Positions 1-8,494 of a stretch of DNA of 64,000 bases are shown piece after piece. The stretch spans positions 2,232,034 through 2,296,033 of the forward strand of contig NZ_SIRP01000001.1 in NCBI RefSeq assembly GCF_011634835.1, in the 5' to 3' direction. This stretch comes from Isoptericola sp. BMS4 (GTDB lineage: Bacteria > Actinomycetota > Actinomycetes > Actinomycetales > Cellulomonadaceae). The first letter of the stretch is position 1. Each line of letters starts with the position of its first letter. Under the pieces are notes generated by a model that was given only the letters and a program-made list of their open reading frames with translations, ran no database searches and was not told the DNA's origin. A program made the position numbers and the translations under genes.

Positions 1-2
1 GC

Positions 3-164
3 CGCATCCTGGACCTGGCGCCCGTCGAGGTCACGGCCCTGACGGTCGAGATCGGCGCCCACCGCGGGCCGGTCCGGCTGGCGGAGCTCGCGGTCCTGCG
101 ACCCTCCGCGCTGCCGGGCGGAGAGCACCGCGAGGCGGCCGGGCCTGCCAGAATGCCCCGGTGA
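3..164 (+). CDS. C-terminal end of an unidentified protein (partial)
   Basis: An open frame enters the window from the left and closes at the TGA of 162-164, giving the last 53 residues of a protein. The visible part begins RILDLAPVEVTALTVEIG and ends AGPARMPR. It has alternating hydrophobic residues such as a beta-sandwich domain might have, but no motif that I can name. The stop overlaps the GTG start of the next gene by 3 nt, so the two are probably co-transcribed. The family cannot be judged without the upstream sequence, and the frame itself is an inference from the overlap. Confidence 0.45.
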   Translation, partial: RILDLAPVEVTALTVEIGAHRGPVRLAELAVLRPSALPGGEHREAAGPARMPR

Positions 165-1030
165 GCAGCACGCCCCACGACGCCCCGCCCCACGCCCGCC
201 CCGCCGACGTGCCGGTGGTGCACGTCACCGACCCCGCCGACCCGCGGCTGCACGACTACACCGGCCTGACGGACGTGAAGCTGCGCTCGGCGCGCGAGCC
301 TGCCGAGGGCCTGTACATGGCGGAGTCGTCCACCGTGATCCGCCGGGCGCTGGCGGCGGGGCACCGGCCGCGGTCGTTCCTCATGGCGGACAAGCGGCTG
401 GAGTCGATGGCCGACGTGCTGCGGGCGCACCCCGACGCGCCCGTGTTCGTCGCCGACGACGCCGTGCTGCGCGAGATCACCGGGTTCCACCTGCACCGCG
501 GGGCGCTCGCGGCGATGCATCGCCCCGTGCTGCCGTCGGTGCACGACGTCGTCGCCGGGGCCCGCGGCGGTGCGGGCGCGCGTCGCGTCGCGGTGCTGGA
601 GGACATCGTCGACCACACGAACGTGGGCGCGGCGTTCCGCAGCGCCGCCGCGCTGGGAGTCGACGCCGTCCTGGTGACGCCCCGCTGCGCCGACCCCCTG
701 TACCGCCGGTCGGTGCGCGTGTCGATGGGCACGGTGTTCCAGGTGCCGTGGACCCGGTTCACGAGCTGGCCGGGCGGCCTGCGGGAGCTGCAGGAGGACG
801 GCTTCACCGTCGCTGCGCTCGCGCTGGCGGACGACGCGGTCTCGCTCGACGACGTGGCCGCTGACCCGCCCGGGCGGCTCGCCCTCGTGCTCGGCACCGA
901 GGGCGACGGGCTCTCGCGGCCCACCGTGGAGGCGGCGGACGTGGTGGTGACCATCCCCATGGCCGGGGGCGTGGACTCGCTCAACGTCGCCGCCGCCTCC
1001 GCGGTGGCCTTCTGGGCGACCCGGGTCTGA
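161..1030 (+). CDS. TrmH/SpoU-family RNA 2'-O-methyltransferase
   Basis: The 289-residue protein is a SPOUT-class methyltransferase predicted to methylate a ribose 2'-OH in tRNA or rRNA using SAM. The three family motifs are present in order: VLEDIVDHTNVGAAFRSA near residue 143, LVLGTEGDGLS near 242 and IPMAGGVDSLNVAAASAV near 264, which together build the trefoil-knot SAM site. The N-terminal 120 residues resemble the substrate-binding domain (AESSTVIRRAL, HRGALAAM). The GTG start at 161 overlaps the preceding stop. The RNA target cannot be decided from sequence, so no specific gene name is given. Confidence 0.9.
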   Translation: MSSTPHDAPPHARPADVPVVHVTDPADPRLHDYTGLTDVKLRSAREPAEGLYMAESSTVIRRALAAGHRPRSFLMADKRLESMADVLRAHPDAPVFVADDAVLREITGFHLHRGALAAMHRPVLPSVHDVVAGARGGAGARRVAVLEDIVDHTNVGAAFRSAAALGVDAVLVTPRCADPLYRRSVRVSMGTVFQVPWTRFTSWPGGLRELQEDGFTVAALALADDAVSLDDVAADPPGRLALVLGTEGDGLSRPTVEAADVVVTIPMAGGVDSLNVAAASAVAFWATRV

Positions 1031-1075
1031 GCGCCCGGCGGGGGGAGGACGACGCTCCCGCCCGCCGCCGAGCGG

Positions 1076-3109
1076 TCAGCCCTGCAGCGCGGCGCGCGCG
1101 TCGTCGAGGAACACGTCGAGCACGCCGTCGCCGATCTTGACGGGCGCGGCACCCCAGCGGTTGTCCGGCGGGTCGACGATCACGCCGGCGGCGGCGTCCG
1201 CGGACTCCTGCGCCTGCGAGAGCAGGGCGTCGCGGGCCGCGGCGTCGCCGTCGACGTCGGCCTGGGCCGCGTCGAGCGTGGCGACCAGGGCGTCGCCCCA
1301 CAGGTCGGTGGCGTCGAGCCACGGCGCGGCGTCCGACACGAACGCGGGGTCGACCTCGGACGAGCGCAGCGTCTCGGGGACGTCCGCGATGAGCGCGGCG
1401 CGTGCCCGCAGGCCGTCGACGGCGGCCTGCCGGTCACCGGCCTCCCACCGCTGCCAGAACGCGTCGACGTCCGCGGCGAGCGCGGGTGCCTGCGGCTGCC
1501 ACGGCTCCCCGAAGCTCGGCGCCAGGTGGTTGAGGTCGCCGAACGCGAGCAGGGCGCTCACCGCGGCCTCGTCGTCGCCGGCGAGGTACCGCATCGCCTC
1601 CGTCCAGCTGCGGTCCCGGTCGTACGCCCGGTCGTTCCACGCGAAGTCGAGCATGCCGAAGACGGCGACCTTGCTCGCTGCGGCCTGGTTCATCGGGTTG
1701 GACACGAGGCCGGCGAGGTGGTCCGACAGGCCCGGCTCCCGCTTGTCGTAGGGGGCCAGGAGGAGCCGCCCGCTGCTCTGCCCGTAGTCGTTGACGGGGT
1801 AGTTGTCCCACAGGAACGTCGGGCCGCCGAAGACCGTGTCGGCCTCCACGGCCTGCTCGACGGAGATCGACTGCGGCACCACGTCGTTGCCGGTCCACAT
1901 CACCACCACGTCGTCGTCCATCTCGCGCAGCGCCGCCTTGTAGGGCGACTCGGTGGTGTTGTAGTACTCGGTCGGCACCATCTGCAGCGCCCGGGCGCCC
2001 TCGTGCGTCTCGACCCAGTCCTGCTGCACCCGCGTGAGGAAGTCGGCCTGGGCCCTGCCGGCGCTCCCGGGCGTGGCCTCGCCGTACGCCTCGCGGTCGG
2101 CGTCGCACGCCCAGGTCGTGTAGTCGATGTCGTCCAGCGGGATGCTGAACGCCCGGACGCCGACGTCGTACAGGGCCTGGAACTTCGCGTCCAGGGCGGC
2201 CATGTCCTCGTCGCTCGTGTAGCAGACGCTGTTGCCGGGGGAGAGGGCGAAGGTGAACCGGACGTGGTTCGCGGTGGCGGTGTCGACCAGCTCGGCGAGC
2301 TCGGCGAGCTTCGCGTCCGGGTAGGGCTCGCGCCACCGCTCGCGGTGGTACGGGTCGTCCTTCGGGGCGTAGACGTAGGTGTTGGCCTTGAGGTCGCCGT
2401 AGAACTCGAGCTGGTCGAGGCGCTCGGCGTGCGTCCACGGCTCGCCGTAGAAGCCCTCGATGGTGCCGCGCAGCGGCATTGCCGGGTGGTCGGTGACGGC
2501 GGCCCCCGCGATGCGGGCGTCGTCGCCCGTGCCCACGAGCAGCTGCTCCAGCGACTGCACCGCGTAGAACTGCCCGGCGCCGTCCGCGCCCGCCAGGGTG
2601 ACGGTGCCCACCGCGGCGCCTGCGCCGCGGTCGACGCGGATCGCGTAGCCCTCGGCCTGCTCGGGCACGTGGACGTCCCCGAGCGCGCGGTGGACGTCCG
2701 TCCGGGTGCCGTCGCCGAGCAGGATCCGCAGGGGTGCGGCGTCCGCCGTCGTGCGGCCCTGCGTGGACCCGCCCGGTGCGCGCACGTCGACGCGGTCGAC
2801 GCCGCGCTCGCGCAGGAGCTTCACGAGGGCGGCGCGGGCGGCGGCGTCGGTGCCGTCGTCGACGACGACGTCCACCCTGCCGGGGAGCGGCACGTCCCGG
2901 CCTGCGCGCCGGATCTCCTGCGGGGCGGGGCTCACGACGGGGAGCGCGTCGCCGTGGTGGGCGCCGGCCGGTGCGTCGAGCGGGCTGCCGGCAGGGCTCG
3001 CGACGGGGCCGGCGACGGCGGGGGCCGCGGTGGCGAGGACGGTCGCGGCCGAGGCGAGGGTGGCGGCGACGCGGCGCCTGCCGCGCCGCGTGGTCGGTGC
3101 CGTGGTCAC
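1076..3109 (-). CDS. Secreted GH84 beta-N-acetylglucosaminidase
   Basis: The 677-residue protein has a signal peptide (MTTAPTTRRGRRRVAATLA, then an Ala-rich core cleaved near AVAG). A GH20b-like N-terminal domain follows, then the GH84 catalytic barrel from RGTIEGFYGEPWT near residue 210. The adjacent acidic pair in PLDDIDY near residue 326 matches the GH84 catalytic aspartates, which use substrate-assisted cleavage of terminal GlcNAc. The GTG start at 3109 sits behind a GGAGG at 3117-3121. It is transcribed alone and convergently with the methyltransferase gene. A DasR-type operator lies 15 bp upstream of the start, which fits control by amino-sugar supply. Hyaluronidase activity is an alternative within the family. 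Confidence 0.88.
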   Translation of the reverse strand: MTTAPTTRRGRRRVAATLASAATVLATAAPAVAGPVASPAGSPLDAPAGAHHGDALPVVSPAPQEIRRAGRDVPLPGRVDVVVDDGTDAAARAALVKLLRERGVDRVDVRAPGGSTQGRTTADAAPLRILLGDGTRTDVHRALGDVHVPEQAEGYAIRVDRGAGAAVGTVTLAGADGAGQFYAVQSLEQLLVGTGDDARIAGAAVTDHPAMPLRGTIEGFYGEPWTHAERLDQLEFYGDLKANTYVYAPKDDPYHRERWREPYPDAKLAELAELVDTATANHVRFTFALSPGNSVCYTSDEDMAALDAKFQALYDVGVRAFSIPLDDIDYTTWACDADREAYGEATPGSAGRAQADFLTRVQQDWVETHEGARALQMVPTEYYNTTESPYKAALREMDDDVVVMWTGNDVVPQSISVEQAVEADTVFGGPTFLWDNYPVNDYGQSSGRLLLAPYDKREPGLSDHLAGLVSNPMNQAAASKVAVFGMLDFAWNDRAYDRDRSWTEAMRYLAGDDEAAVSALLAFGDLNHLAPSFGEPWQPQAPALAADVDAFWQRWEAGDRQAAVDGLRARAALIADVPETLRSSEVDPAFVSDAAPWLDATDLWGDALVATLDAAQADVDGDAAARDALLSQAQESADAAAGVIVDPPDNRWGAAPVKIGDGVLDVFLDDARAALQG

Positions 3110-3123
3110 GGAAGAACCTCCAT

Positions 3124-3135
3124 TGGTCTAGACCA
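3124..3135. promoter_or_regulatory. DasR-type operator (dre site)
   Basis: TGGTCTAGACCA is a perfect 12-bp palindrome and equals the core of the DasR-responsive element known from Streptomyces. DasR is a GntR-family repressor released by phosphorylated amino sugars. The site lies immediately upstream of the secreted GlcNAc-releasing enzyme, so site and gene function agree. The regulator gene is not in the window. Confidence 0.8.
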
Positions 3136-3284
3136 GAATGTCTTACGCTGTCAGCGCGGGAAAGCGGTGTCAACAGCCCGGGCGCGGCATGTCCTGCCCG
3201 GGCGCCATGTTCCCGGCGTGGGCCCGCGTCGTCCGGGCGCGCGTGATCCGGATCACGAGACCGGGGGTGTTCAGGGGCGGTCCG

Positions 3285-3303
3285 GAAGGTTAGCCTCACC
3301 TTT
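3285..3303. promoter_or_regulatory. IdeR/DtxR-type iron box with embedded -10
   Basis: GAAGGTTAGCCTCACCTTT matches the 19-bp IdeR/DtxR consensus at 14 of 19 positions. It ends at the base before the GTG start of the siderophore-uptake ATPase. TAGCCT at 3291-3296 inside the box can serve as a -10 hexamer, which would put transcription start at the GTG. Iron-loaded repressor would cover the promoter. Confidence 0.8.
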
Positions 3304-4182
3304 GTGAGCCAGACCTTCGTGCCCGAGCCGACGCCGGACCCGCGCGGCGACGCCGCGCTGTCCGGGGCCGGCCTGCGGCTGTCGTACGACCGCACGACGG
3401 TCGTCGACGGCGCGGGCCTCGAGCTGCGCCGCGGCGCGGTCACCGCCCTGCTCGGCCCGAACGGGTCGGGCAAGTCGACACTGCTGCGCTCCCTCGCGCG
3501 GCTGCACCGGCCCGACGCGGGCACGGTCCGGCTCGCGGACGACGAGCCGGGCGGCTCCGGCCACGACGCGCTCGCCCTGCACCCCAAGGCCTTCGCCCGG
3601 CGCGTCACCCTGCTCTCGCAGAGCCGGCCCACGCCGAGCGGCGTCACCGTCCGCGACGTCGTCGCCTACGGGCGGCACCCCTACCGCGGGCGGTTCCGCT
3701 CCGCCGACCCGGACGGCCCCCGCGCGATCGCGCACGCCATGGAGGTCACCGGCGTGACCGCCATGGCGGAGCGCGGCGTCGACGAGCTGTCCGGCGGCGA
3801 GCTGCAGCGCGTGTGGCTCGCCACCTGCCTCGCGCAGGACACCGGGGTGCTGCTCCTCGACGAGCCCACCACCTACCTCGACCTGCGCTACCAGGTGGAG
3901 CTGCTCGACCTGGTGCGCGACCTCGCGGGCGTGCACCAGGTGGCCGTCGGCGTCGTCCTGCACGACCTCAACCAGGCGGCGGCCGTCGCCGACCACGTCG
4001 TCGTGCTGCACGCCGGCGCCGTGCGCGCCTCGGGGCCGGCCGACGAGGTGCTCACGAGCGAGCTGCTCACCGACGTCTACGGCATCCACGTGGACGTGTA
4101 CACCCACCCGGTCACCGGGCGCACGTGCTGCGAGGCGGTCGGCCGGCACGACGCCCGCCGCACGCAGCCGGTGACCGCCTGA
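3304..4182 (+). CDS. Iron-siderophore ABC transporter, ATP-binding protein
   Basis: This is the FecE/FepC-type ATPase that powers ferric-siderophore import. The 292-residue protein shows Walker A GPNGSGKST near residue 51, a Q-loop in LLSQSRPTPSG, the signature LSGGELQR near 161, Walker B VLLLDEPTTYLD near 181 and the switch histidine in VLHDLNQA near 219. It is first in an operon with the binding lipoprotein and the permease. No Shine-Dalgarno sequence precedes the GTG, and an iron box with a -10 hexamer ends at the base before it, so a leaderless mRNA is likely. An internal GTG at 3319 is a less likely start. Confidence 0.9.
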   Translation: MSQTFVPEPTPDPRGDAALSGAGLRLSYDRTTVVDGAGLELRRGAVTALLGPNGSGKSTLLRSLARLHRPDAGTVRLADDEPGGSGHDALALHPKAFARRVTLLSQSRPTPSGVTVRDVVAYGRHPYRGRFRSADPDGPRAIAHAMEVTGVTAMAERGVDELSGGELQRVWLATCLAQDTGVLLLDEPTTYLDLRYQVELLDLVRDLAGVHQVAVGVVLHDLNQAAAVADHVVVLHAGAVRASGPADEVLTSELLTDVYGIHVDVYTHPVTGRTCCEAVGRHDARRTQPVTA

Positions 4183-4230
4183 CCGACGGCCCCACCCGCA
4201 CGACCGCCGGCCCCGCCGCCGGCGTGCCCC

Positions 4231-4251
4231 GCCCTGCCGGCCCGGCAGGGC
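4231..4251 (+). terminator. Intercistronic hairpin in the iron-uptake operon
   Basis: GCCCTGCC pairs with GGCAGGGC around a 5-nt GGCCC loop, between the ATPase gene and the binding-protein gene. There is no T-tract and the genes share a direction, so it more likely attenuates or stabilises than ends transcription. A GAAGGA ribosome site for the lipoprotein follows at about 4260. Confidence 0.5.
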
Positions 4252-4270
4252 CCGACATCGAAGGACACCC

Positions 4271-5254
4271 ATGCGCATCGCCCCCCGCCCCCTGGCCGCG
4301 ACGGTCGCCGCCCTCGCGGTCCTCGCGCTCGGCGCCTGCGGCACCACCGAGGAGCCCGCCGCGGACGCGGCGCCGGAGACCTCCGCGGAGACCGGCCCCG
4401 TCACCTGGACCGACGAGCGCGGTGAGCACACGCTCGACGCCCCCGCCCAGGACGTCGTCTCCCTCGAGTGGGGGCTCACGGAGAACCTGCTGGCGCTCGG
4501 CGTGGAGCCGGCCGGCCAGGCCGACGTCGAGGGGTACAACACCTGGGACACGGTCGCCCCGATCGACGCGGAGACCCCCGACGTCGGCACGCGCGGCGAG
4601 CCGAGCCTCGACGCGATCTCCGCGCTGGAGCCCGATCTCGTGGTGACCACGACCGACCTGCCGGAGAACGTCATCACGCAGATCGAGGAGGTCGCGCCCG
4701 TGCTCGCCCTGCGCGGCTCGGACGCCGAGGACCCCCTCGGCTACATGCGCGAGACCGTGACCACCCTCGGCGAGGTCACCGGCACCCAGGACGCCGCAGC
4801 CTCCGCCCTGGAGGGCTTCGACGCGAAGGTCGCCGAGGCGACCGCCGCCCTCGACGAGGCCGGGCTCGCCGGCGCCGAGTTCGCGATGGCGGACGGCTGG
4901 GTCGCGAACGGCACCGTCTCGGTGCGCATGTTCACCCCGGGCTCGTACTTCGGCGCGCTCGGCGAGGAGGTCGGCCTGGTCAACGCCTGGACCGACGGCG
5001 GGGACCCGGACTACGGCCTCGCGCAGACCGACGTCGAGGGGCTGACGCAGCTCGGCGACGTGCAGTTCGTCTACGCGGCCAACGACGCCGAGACCGACCC
5101 GTTCGCCGAGGGGCTCGAGGACAACAAGGTCTGGCAGCAGCTGCCCTTCGTGACCGCGGGCGACGTGCACCGCGTCCCGGACGGCATCTGGATGTTCGGC
5201 GGCCCCCTGTCCGGCGAGGCGTACCTCGACGCCCTCGTCGACGCGCTGGCCTGA
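4271..5254 (+). CDS. Iron-siderophore-binding lipoprotein
   Basis: This 327-residue protein captures ferric siderophore outside the membrane and hands it to the permease. It begins with a lipoprotein signal whose lipobox LGAC places the lipidated Cys near residue 24. A class III (FecB/FhuD-like) periplasmic-binding fold follows: VVSLEWGLTENLLALG, then GTRGEPSLDAISALEPDLVV, a pattern typical of this family. The ATG follows a GAAGGA ribosome site. It lies 88 nt after the ATPase gene and 31 nt before the permease. The siderophore type cannot be read from sequence. Confidence 0.9.
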   Translation: MRIAPRPLAATVAALAVLALGACGTTEEPAADAAPETSAETGPVTWTDERGEHTLDAPAQDVVSLEWGLTENLLALGVEPAGQADVEGYNTWDTVAPIDAETPDVGTRGEPSLDAISALEPDLVVTTTDLPENVITQIEEVAPVLALRGSDAEDPLGYMRETVTTLGEVTGTQDAAASALEGFDAKVAEATAALDEAGLAGAEFAMADGWVANGTVSVRMFTPGSYFGALGEEVGLVNAWTDGGDPDYGLAQTDVEGLTQLGDVQFVYAANDAETDPFAEGLEDNKVWQQLPFVTAGDVHRVPDGIWMFGGPLSGEAYLDALVDALA

Positions 5255-5285
5255 GGATGCTCGCCCCCGTCCCGACGGCCGCACC

Positions 5286-7391
5286 GTGCCCGTGACCGCC
5301 GTCGTGCCCGACGCCGCCCGCCCCGCGCCACCGGCCGCGGGGCGGGCGGCGCCCGGCCGCCTCGTCGCCGTCTTCGCGGCCGCCGTGCTCGCGGTCCTGG
5401 TGCTCTCGGCCGTCCACCTCGCGCAGGGCACGGCGGACGTCGGCGCGCTCGACGTGCTGCGCGCCCTGGTGGGCCAGGACGCCGGGAGCACCGTCGCGGT
5501 GCTCGTGTCGTCCCGCCTCCCGCGCCTGCTCGCCGGCCTGCTCGTCGGGGTGGCGCTCGGCGTCGCGGGCGCGATCCTGCAGTCCGTGGCGCGCAACCCG
5601 CTGGCCTCCCCGGACACCCTCGCGGTCAACGCGGGCTCCTACGTCACGGTCGTGGCCGCGGCCGCCCTCGGCCTGACCGTCCCGTTCTACCTCCAGGGCG
5701 GCCTCGCGTTCCTCGGCGGCCTGGCCGCCGCGGCCCTCGTCCTCGCGCTCGCGCGCGGCGGCGCGGACGGCCCCACCCGGCTGGTGCTCGCCGGGTCGGC
5801 GATCATGCTCGCCCTGCACTCGCTGACGATGGTCCTGCTGGTGCTCTTCGAGCAGGAGACCACCGGGCTCTTCGCGTGGGGCAGCGGCAGCATCGTCCAG
5901 TCCGGCACCCGCACGGTCACCCTCGCCGCGCCCGTCGTGGCCGTCGGCGTGGCCGCCGCGCTCGCGCTCACGCGGCGGCTCGACCTGCTCGGCCTCGGCG
6001 ACGACGCCGCCCAGGTGCTCGGCATCCACGTGCGCCGCACCCGCGTCGCCTCGGTGCTGGTCGCCGTGCTCCTGGCCGCGATCGCGGTGACCGTCGCCGG
6101 CCCGATCGGCTTCGTGGGCCTCGCCGCGCCCGTCATCGCCCGGCTCGTCGGGCGCCGCGTGCCCGGCCTCGGCCGGCACGCGCTCCTGCTGCCCTTCGCC
6201 GCGCTCGTCGGCGTCGTCGTCGTGCTCGGCGCGGACGTGCTCCTGCGGGCGGTCCTGCCCGGGCGGGCCGCCGTCATCGTGCCGACCGGCGTCGTGACGA
6301 CCGTGCTCGGCGCGGGCATCCTCGTGTGGATGGCGCGGCGGCTGCGCGACGCCGGGCCCGGGTCGCGCGGGGCCCGGGGCGCGCTCGGGCGCCCCCGCAC
6401 GCGGGCCCGCGTGGTCGTCGTCCTCGTGCTGCTCGTCGTGGCGCTCGTCGCCGCCCTGGTCGCCGGGCTGCTGCTCGGCGACCGGATCGTGCTCCTCGGG
6501 GACGTGTCGAACTGGGCGCGGGACGTCGCCGGCCGGCAGGTGAGCTTCGTGCTCGACCAGCGCGTGCCCCGCGTGCTGGCCGCCGTCCTCGCGGGCGCCG
6601 CGCTGGCCCTGGCGGGCACGATCGTGCAGGCGGTGTGCCGCAACCCGCTCGCCGAGCCCAGCCTCCTCGGCGTCACCTCCGGGGCCGGCCTGGGCGCCGT
6701 GGTGATGATCCTTCTCGTGCCCGGTGTCGGCATCTGGCCGATGTCCGCGGCGGCGGGTGCGTGCGCCCTCGGCGTCTTCGCGCTCGTGTACCTGCTCTCG
6801 GCGCGCGGCGGGCTCGCGTCGGAACGCCTCCTGCTGGTCGGCATCGGCGCGCAGGCCGGCACCACCGCCCTCATCACCCTCGTCACCCTCGTCGTCGCGC
6901 CGTGGGACGTGAACCTCGCGCTGACCTGGCTGTCCGGGTCCACCTACGGCCGCAGCCTGGAGCAGCTGCTGCCGGTGGCGCTCGCCCTGCTGGTCGTCGT
7001 GCCGCTCGCGGCCACGCACCGGCGCGAGCTCGACGTGCTGGCGCTCGACGAGGACACCCCGCGGGTGCTCGGCCTCGCCGTCGACCGGTCCCGGCTGGTG
7101 CTCCTCGGCGCCGCGGCGCTCACGACCGCCGCCGCCGTGTGCGCCGTGGGTGTCATCGCGTTCGTGGGACTCGTCGCGCCGCACGCCGCGCGGGCGCTCG
7201 TCGGCGCCCGCCACTCCCGGGTGCTGCCCGTGGCGATGCTGCTCGGCGCGGTGCTCGTCTCCGTCGCCGACACCCTGGGCCGCGTCGTCATCGCGCCCGC
7301 GCAGATCCCCGCCGGGCTCGGCACCGCGCTGCTGGGAGCGCCCTACTTCGTGTACCTGCTGTGGCGCAGCCGGGGACGGGCGGCCGGCTGA
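5286..7391 (+). CDS. Fused two-module FecCD/FhuB-type siderophore permease
   Basis: The 701-residue membrane protein contains two complete FecCD permease modules in one chain, as FhuB does. The first has RLPRLLAGLLVG then QSVARNPLASPDTLAVNAG. The second restarts near residue 400 with QRVPRVLAAVLAG then QAVCRNPLAEPSLLGVTSG. Each module ends with the coupling segment for the ATPase (GPIGFVGLAAPVIARLVG; GVIAFVGLVAPHAARALVG). The fusion explains why the operon has one permease gene. The GTG at 5286 is chosen; a second GTG at 5292 is nearly equivalent. A strong hairpin follows the stop at 7401-7437. Confidence 0.9.
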   Translation: MPVTAVVPDAARPAPPAAGRAAPGRLVAVFAAAVLAVLVLSAVHLAQGTADVGALDVLRALVGQDAGSTVAVLVSSRLPRLLAGLLVGVALGVAGAILQSVARNPLASPDTLAVNAGSYVTVVAAAALGLTVPFYLQGGLAFLGGLAAAALVLALARGGADGPTRLVLAGSAIMLALHSLTMVLLVLFEQETTGLFAWGSGSIVQSGTRTVTLAAPVVAVGVAAALALTRRLDLLGLGDDAAQVLGIHVRRTRVASVLVAVLLAAIAVTVAGPIGFVGLAAPVIARLVGRRVPGLGRHALLLPFAALVGVVVVLGADVLLRAVLPGRAAVIVPTGVVTTVLGAGILVWMARRLRDAGPGSRGARGALGRPRTRARVVVVLVLLVVALVAALVAGLLLGDRIVLLGDVSNWARDVAGRQVSFVLDQRVPRVLAAVLAGAALALAGTIVQAVCRNPLAEPSLLGVTSGAGLGAVVMILLVPGVGIWPMSAAAGACALGVFALVYLLSARGGLASERLLLVGIGAQAGTTALITLVTLVVAPWDVNLALTWLSGSTYGRSLEQLLPVALALLVVVPLAATHRRELDVLALDEDTPRVLGLAVDRSRLVLLGAAALTTAAAVCAVGVIAFVGLVAPHAARALVGARHSRVLPVAMLLGAVLVSVADTLGRVVIAPAQIPAGLGTALLGAPYFVYLLWRSRGRAAG

Positions 7392-7400
7392 CGGCGACAA

Positions 7401-7437
7401 CGGGTGCCCGGAGGGGGACGTGAACCCCCTCCACCCG
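7401..7437 (+). terminator. Hairpin terminator after the iron-uptake operon
   Basis: GGAGGGGG (7410-7417) pairs perfectly with CCCCCTCC (7425-7432) across a 7-nt loop, extended by CGGGT/ACCCG outside a small bulge. It starts 10 nt after the permease stop. No T-tract follows, as is usual in such GC-rich genomes. Confidence 0.7.
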
Positions 7438-7490
7438 TGACCGACGCTCGCCCGGTGTCGTGATCGGGCGTCCGGAGGCACGATGGAGAG

Positions 7491-8414
7491 GTGACGGAGA
7501 ACCTGGCCGCACCGGTGGTCGTCGGGTACGACGCGTCCGAGCCGGCCGGGACCGCCCTGGTGTGGGCGGCCCGGGAGGCGCGGGCGCGAGGCGCCGTGCT
7601 GCGCGTCGTGTACGTCCGCGAGGCGCACGACATGCAGCTGAGAGCGAGCCCGCACGGCGCCGACCTGGGGGAGCGGGGCGAGGCCGGCGCGTGGCCCGTC
7701 GTCGAGGAGGCGGCGGCGCTCGCCCGCGACGTCGCCCCCGGCCTGACCACCGAGACCGCGGTGGAGTACGCGCCGTCGGCGGCCGCCCTCGTGGGCGTCT
7801 CGGGCGACGCGGGGACGCTCGTGCTGGGCGCCTCGCGCCACGGCACGGTCCACGACGCGCTGCGCGGGTCGGTCGTGCTGCAGATCACCGCGCACGCGCG
7901 CTGCCCCGTCGTCGTCGTGCCGTTCTGGGGGGCGGGAGAGGACCGCGTCGTGGCGCCCGACGCCCCCGTGGTCGTCGGGTACGACGGGTCCACCCCCGCG
8001 GGGCTGGCGCTGGACTCCGCCGTCGAGACGGCCTGGACGCTGGGTCGCCCGCTGCGCGTCGTGGTGGTGTGGCGGCCCGGCTTCACCGAGTGGGTGGTCT
8101 CGTACGGGCCGACCGAGCACGAGAGCCACGACATCACCGAGGCCGACGCGCAGCCCGTGCTGCGCCGGGCGCTGGACCGGGTGGAGGCGCGCGTCGCGGA
8201 ACTGACCGGGGGGCGAGGCGGCGTCGAGGTGGACGGCGTCGTCCACGAGGGGCAGGTCGTGCGCGTGCTGGAGCACGAGTCCCGGACGGCCGAGCGGCTG
8301 GTGCTGGGCACCCGCGGCCGTGGCGGGTTCGCCTCCCTGCTTCTCGGGTCGGCCACCCACACCCTCGTGCACACCAGCTCCTGCCCGGTCACGGTGGTGC
8401 GCGCGCACGGCTGA
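7491..8414 (+). CDS. Tandem-domain universal stress protein
   Basis: The 307-residue cytoplasmic protein is two UspA domains in a row, residues about 8-145 and 158-305. Each opens with the strand VVVGYDAS or VVVGYDGS. The second domain keeps the ATP-binding pattern G-2x-G-9x-GS in GTRGRGGFASLLLGSAT. The first has a degenerate version (GASRHGTVHDALRGSV), so nucleotide binding may be confined to domain 2. It is monocistronic, between the iron operon and the siderophore reductase, and has no iron box of its own. A CACGAT hexamer six bases before the GTG may be the -10 of a leaderless transcript. Confidence 0.88.
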   Translation: MTENLAAPVVVGYDASEPAGTALVWAAREARARGAVLRVVYVREAHDMQLRASPHGADLGERGEAGAWPVVEEAAALARDVAPGLTTETAVEYAPSAAALVGVSGDAGTLVLGASRHGTVHDALRGSVVLQITAHARCPVVVVPFWGAGEDRVVAPDAPVVVGYDGSTPAGLALDSAVETAWTLGRPLRVVVVWRPGFTEWVVSYGPTEHESHDITEADAQPVLRRALDRVEARVAELTGGRGGVEVDGVVHEGQVVRVLEHESRTAERLVLGTRGRGGFASLLLGSATHTLVHTSSCPVTVVRAHG

Positions 8415-8475
8415 GAAGTCACCCACGGCAGGCGGTGTGACTCCGGTCATACCTCCTTGCGGAGGGTGCCCTTGG

Positions 8476-8494
8476 TGAGGTTAGGCTTACCGTC
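8476..8494. promoter_or_regulatory. IdeR/DtxR-type iron box with embedded -10
   Basis: TGAGGTTAGGCTTACCGTC matches the IdeR/DtxR consensus at 14 of 19 positions and ends at the base before the GTG of the siderophore-interacting protein. TAGGCT at 8482-8487 is a plausible -10 hexamer, seven bases before that GTG. The layout is the same as at 3285-3303. Confidence 0.82.

Noticed and set aside
4980-8450. A 1156-residue open frame on the minus strand
   Set aside because: It is antisense to the iron-uptake and stress genes, low in complexity (Arg/Gly/His/Asp-rich), and arises from the rarity of stop codons at this GC content.
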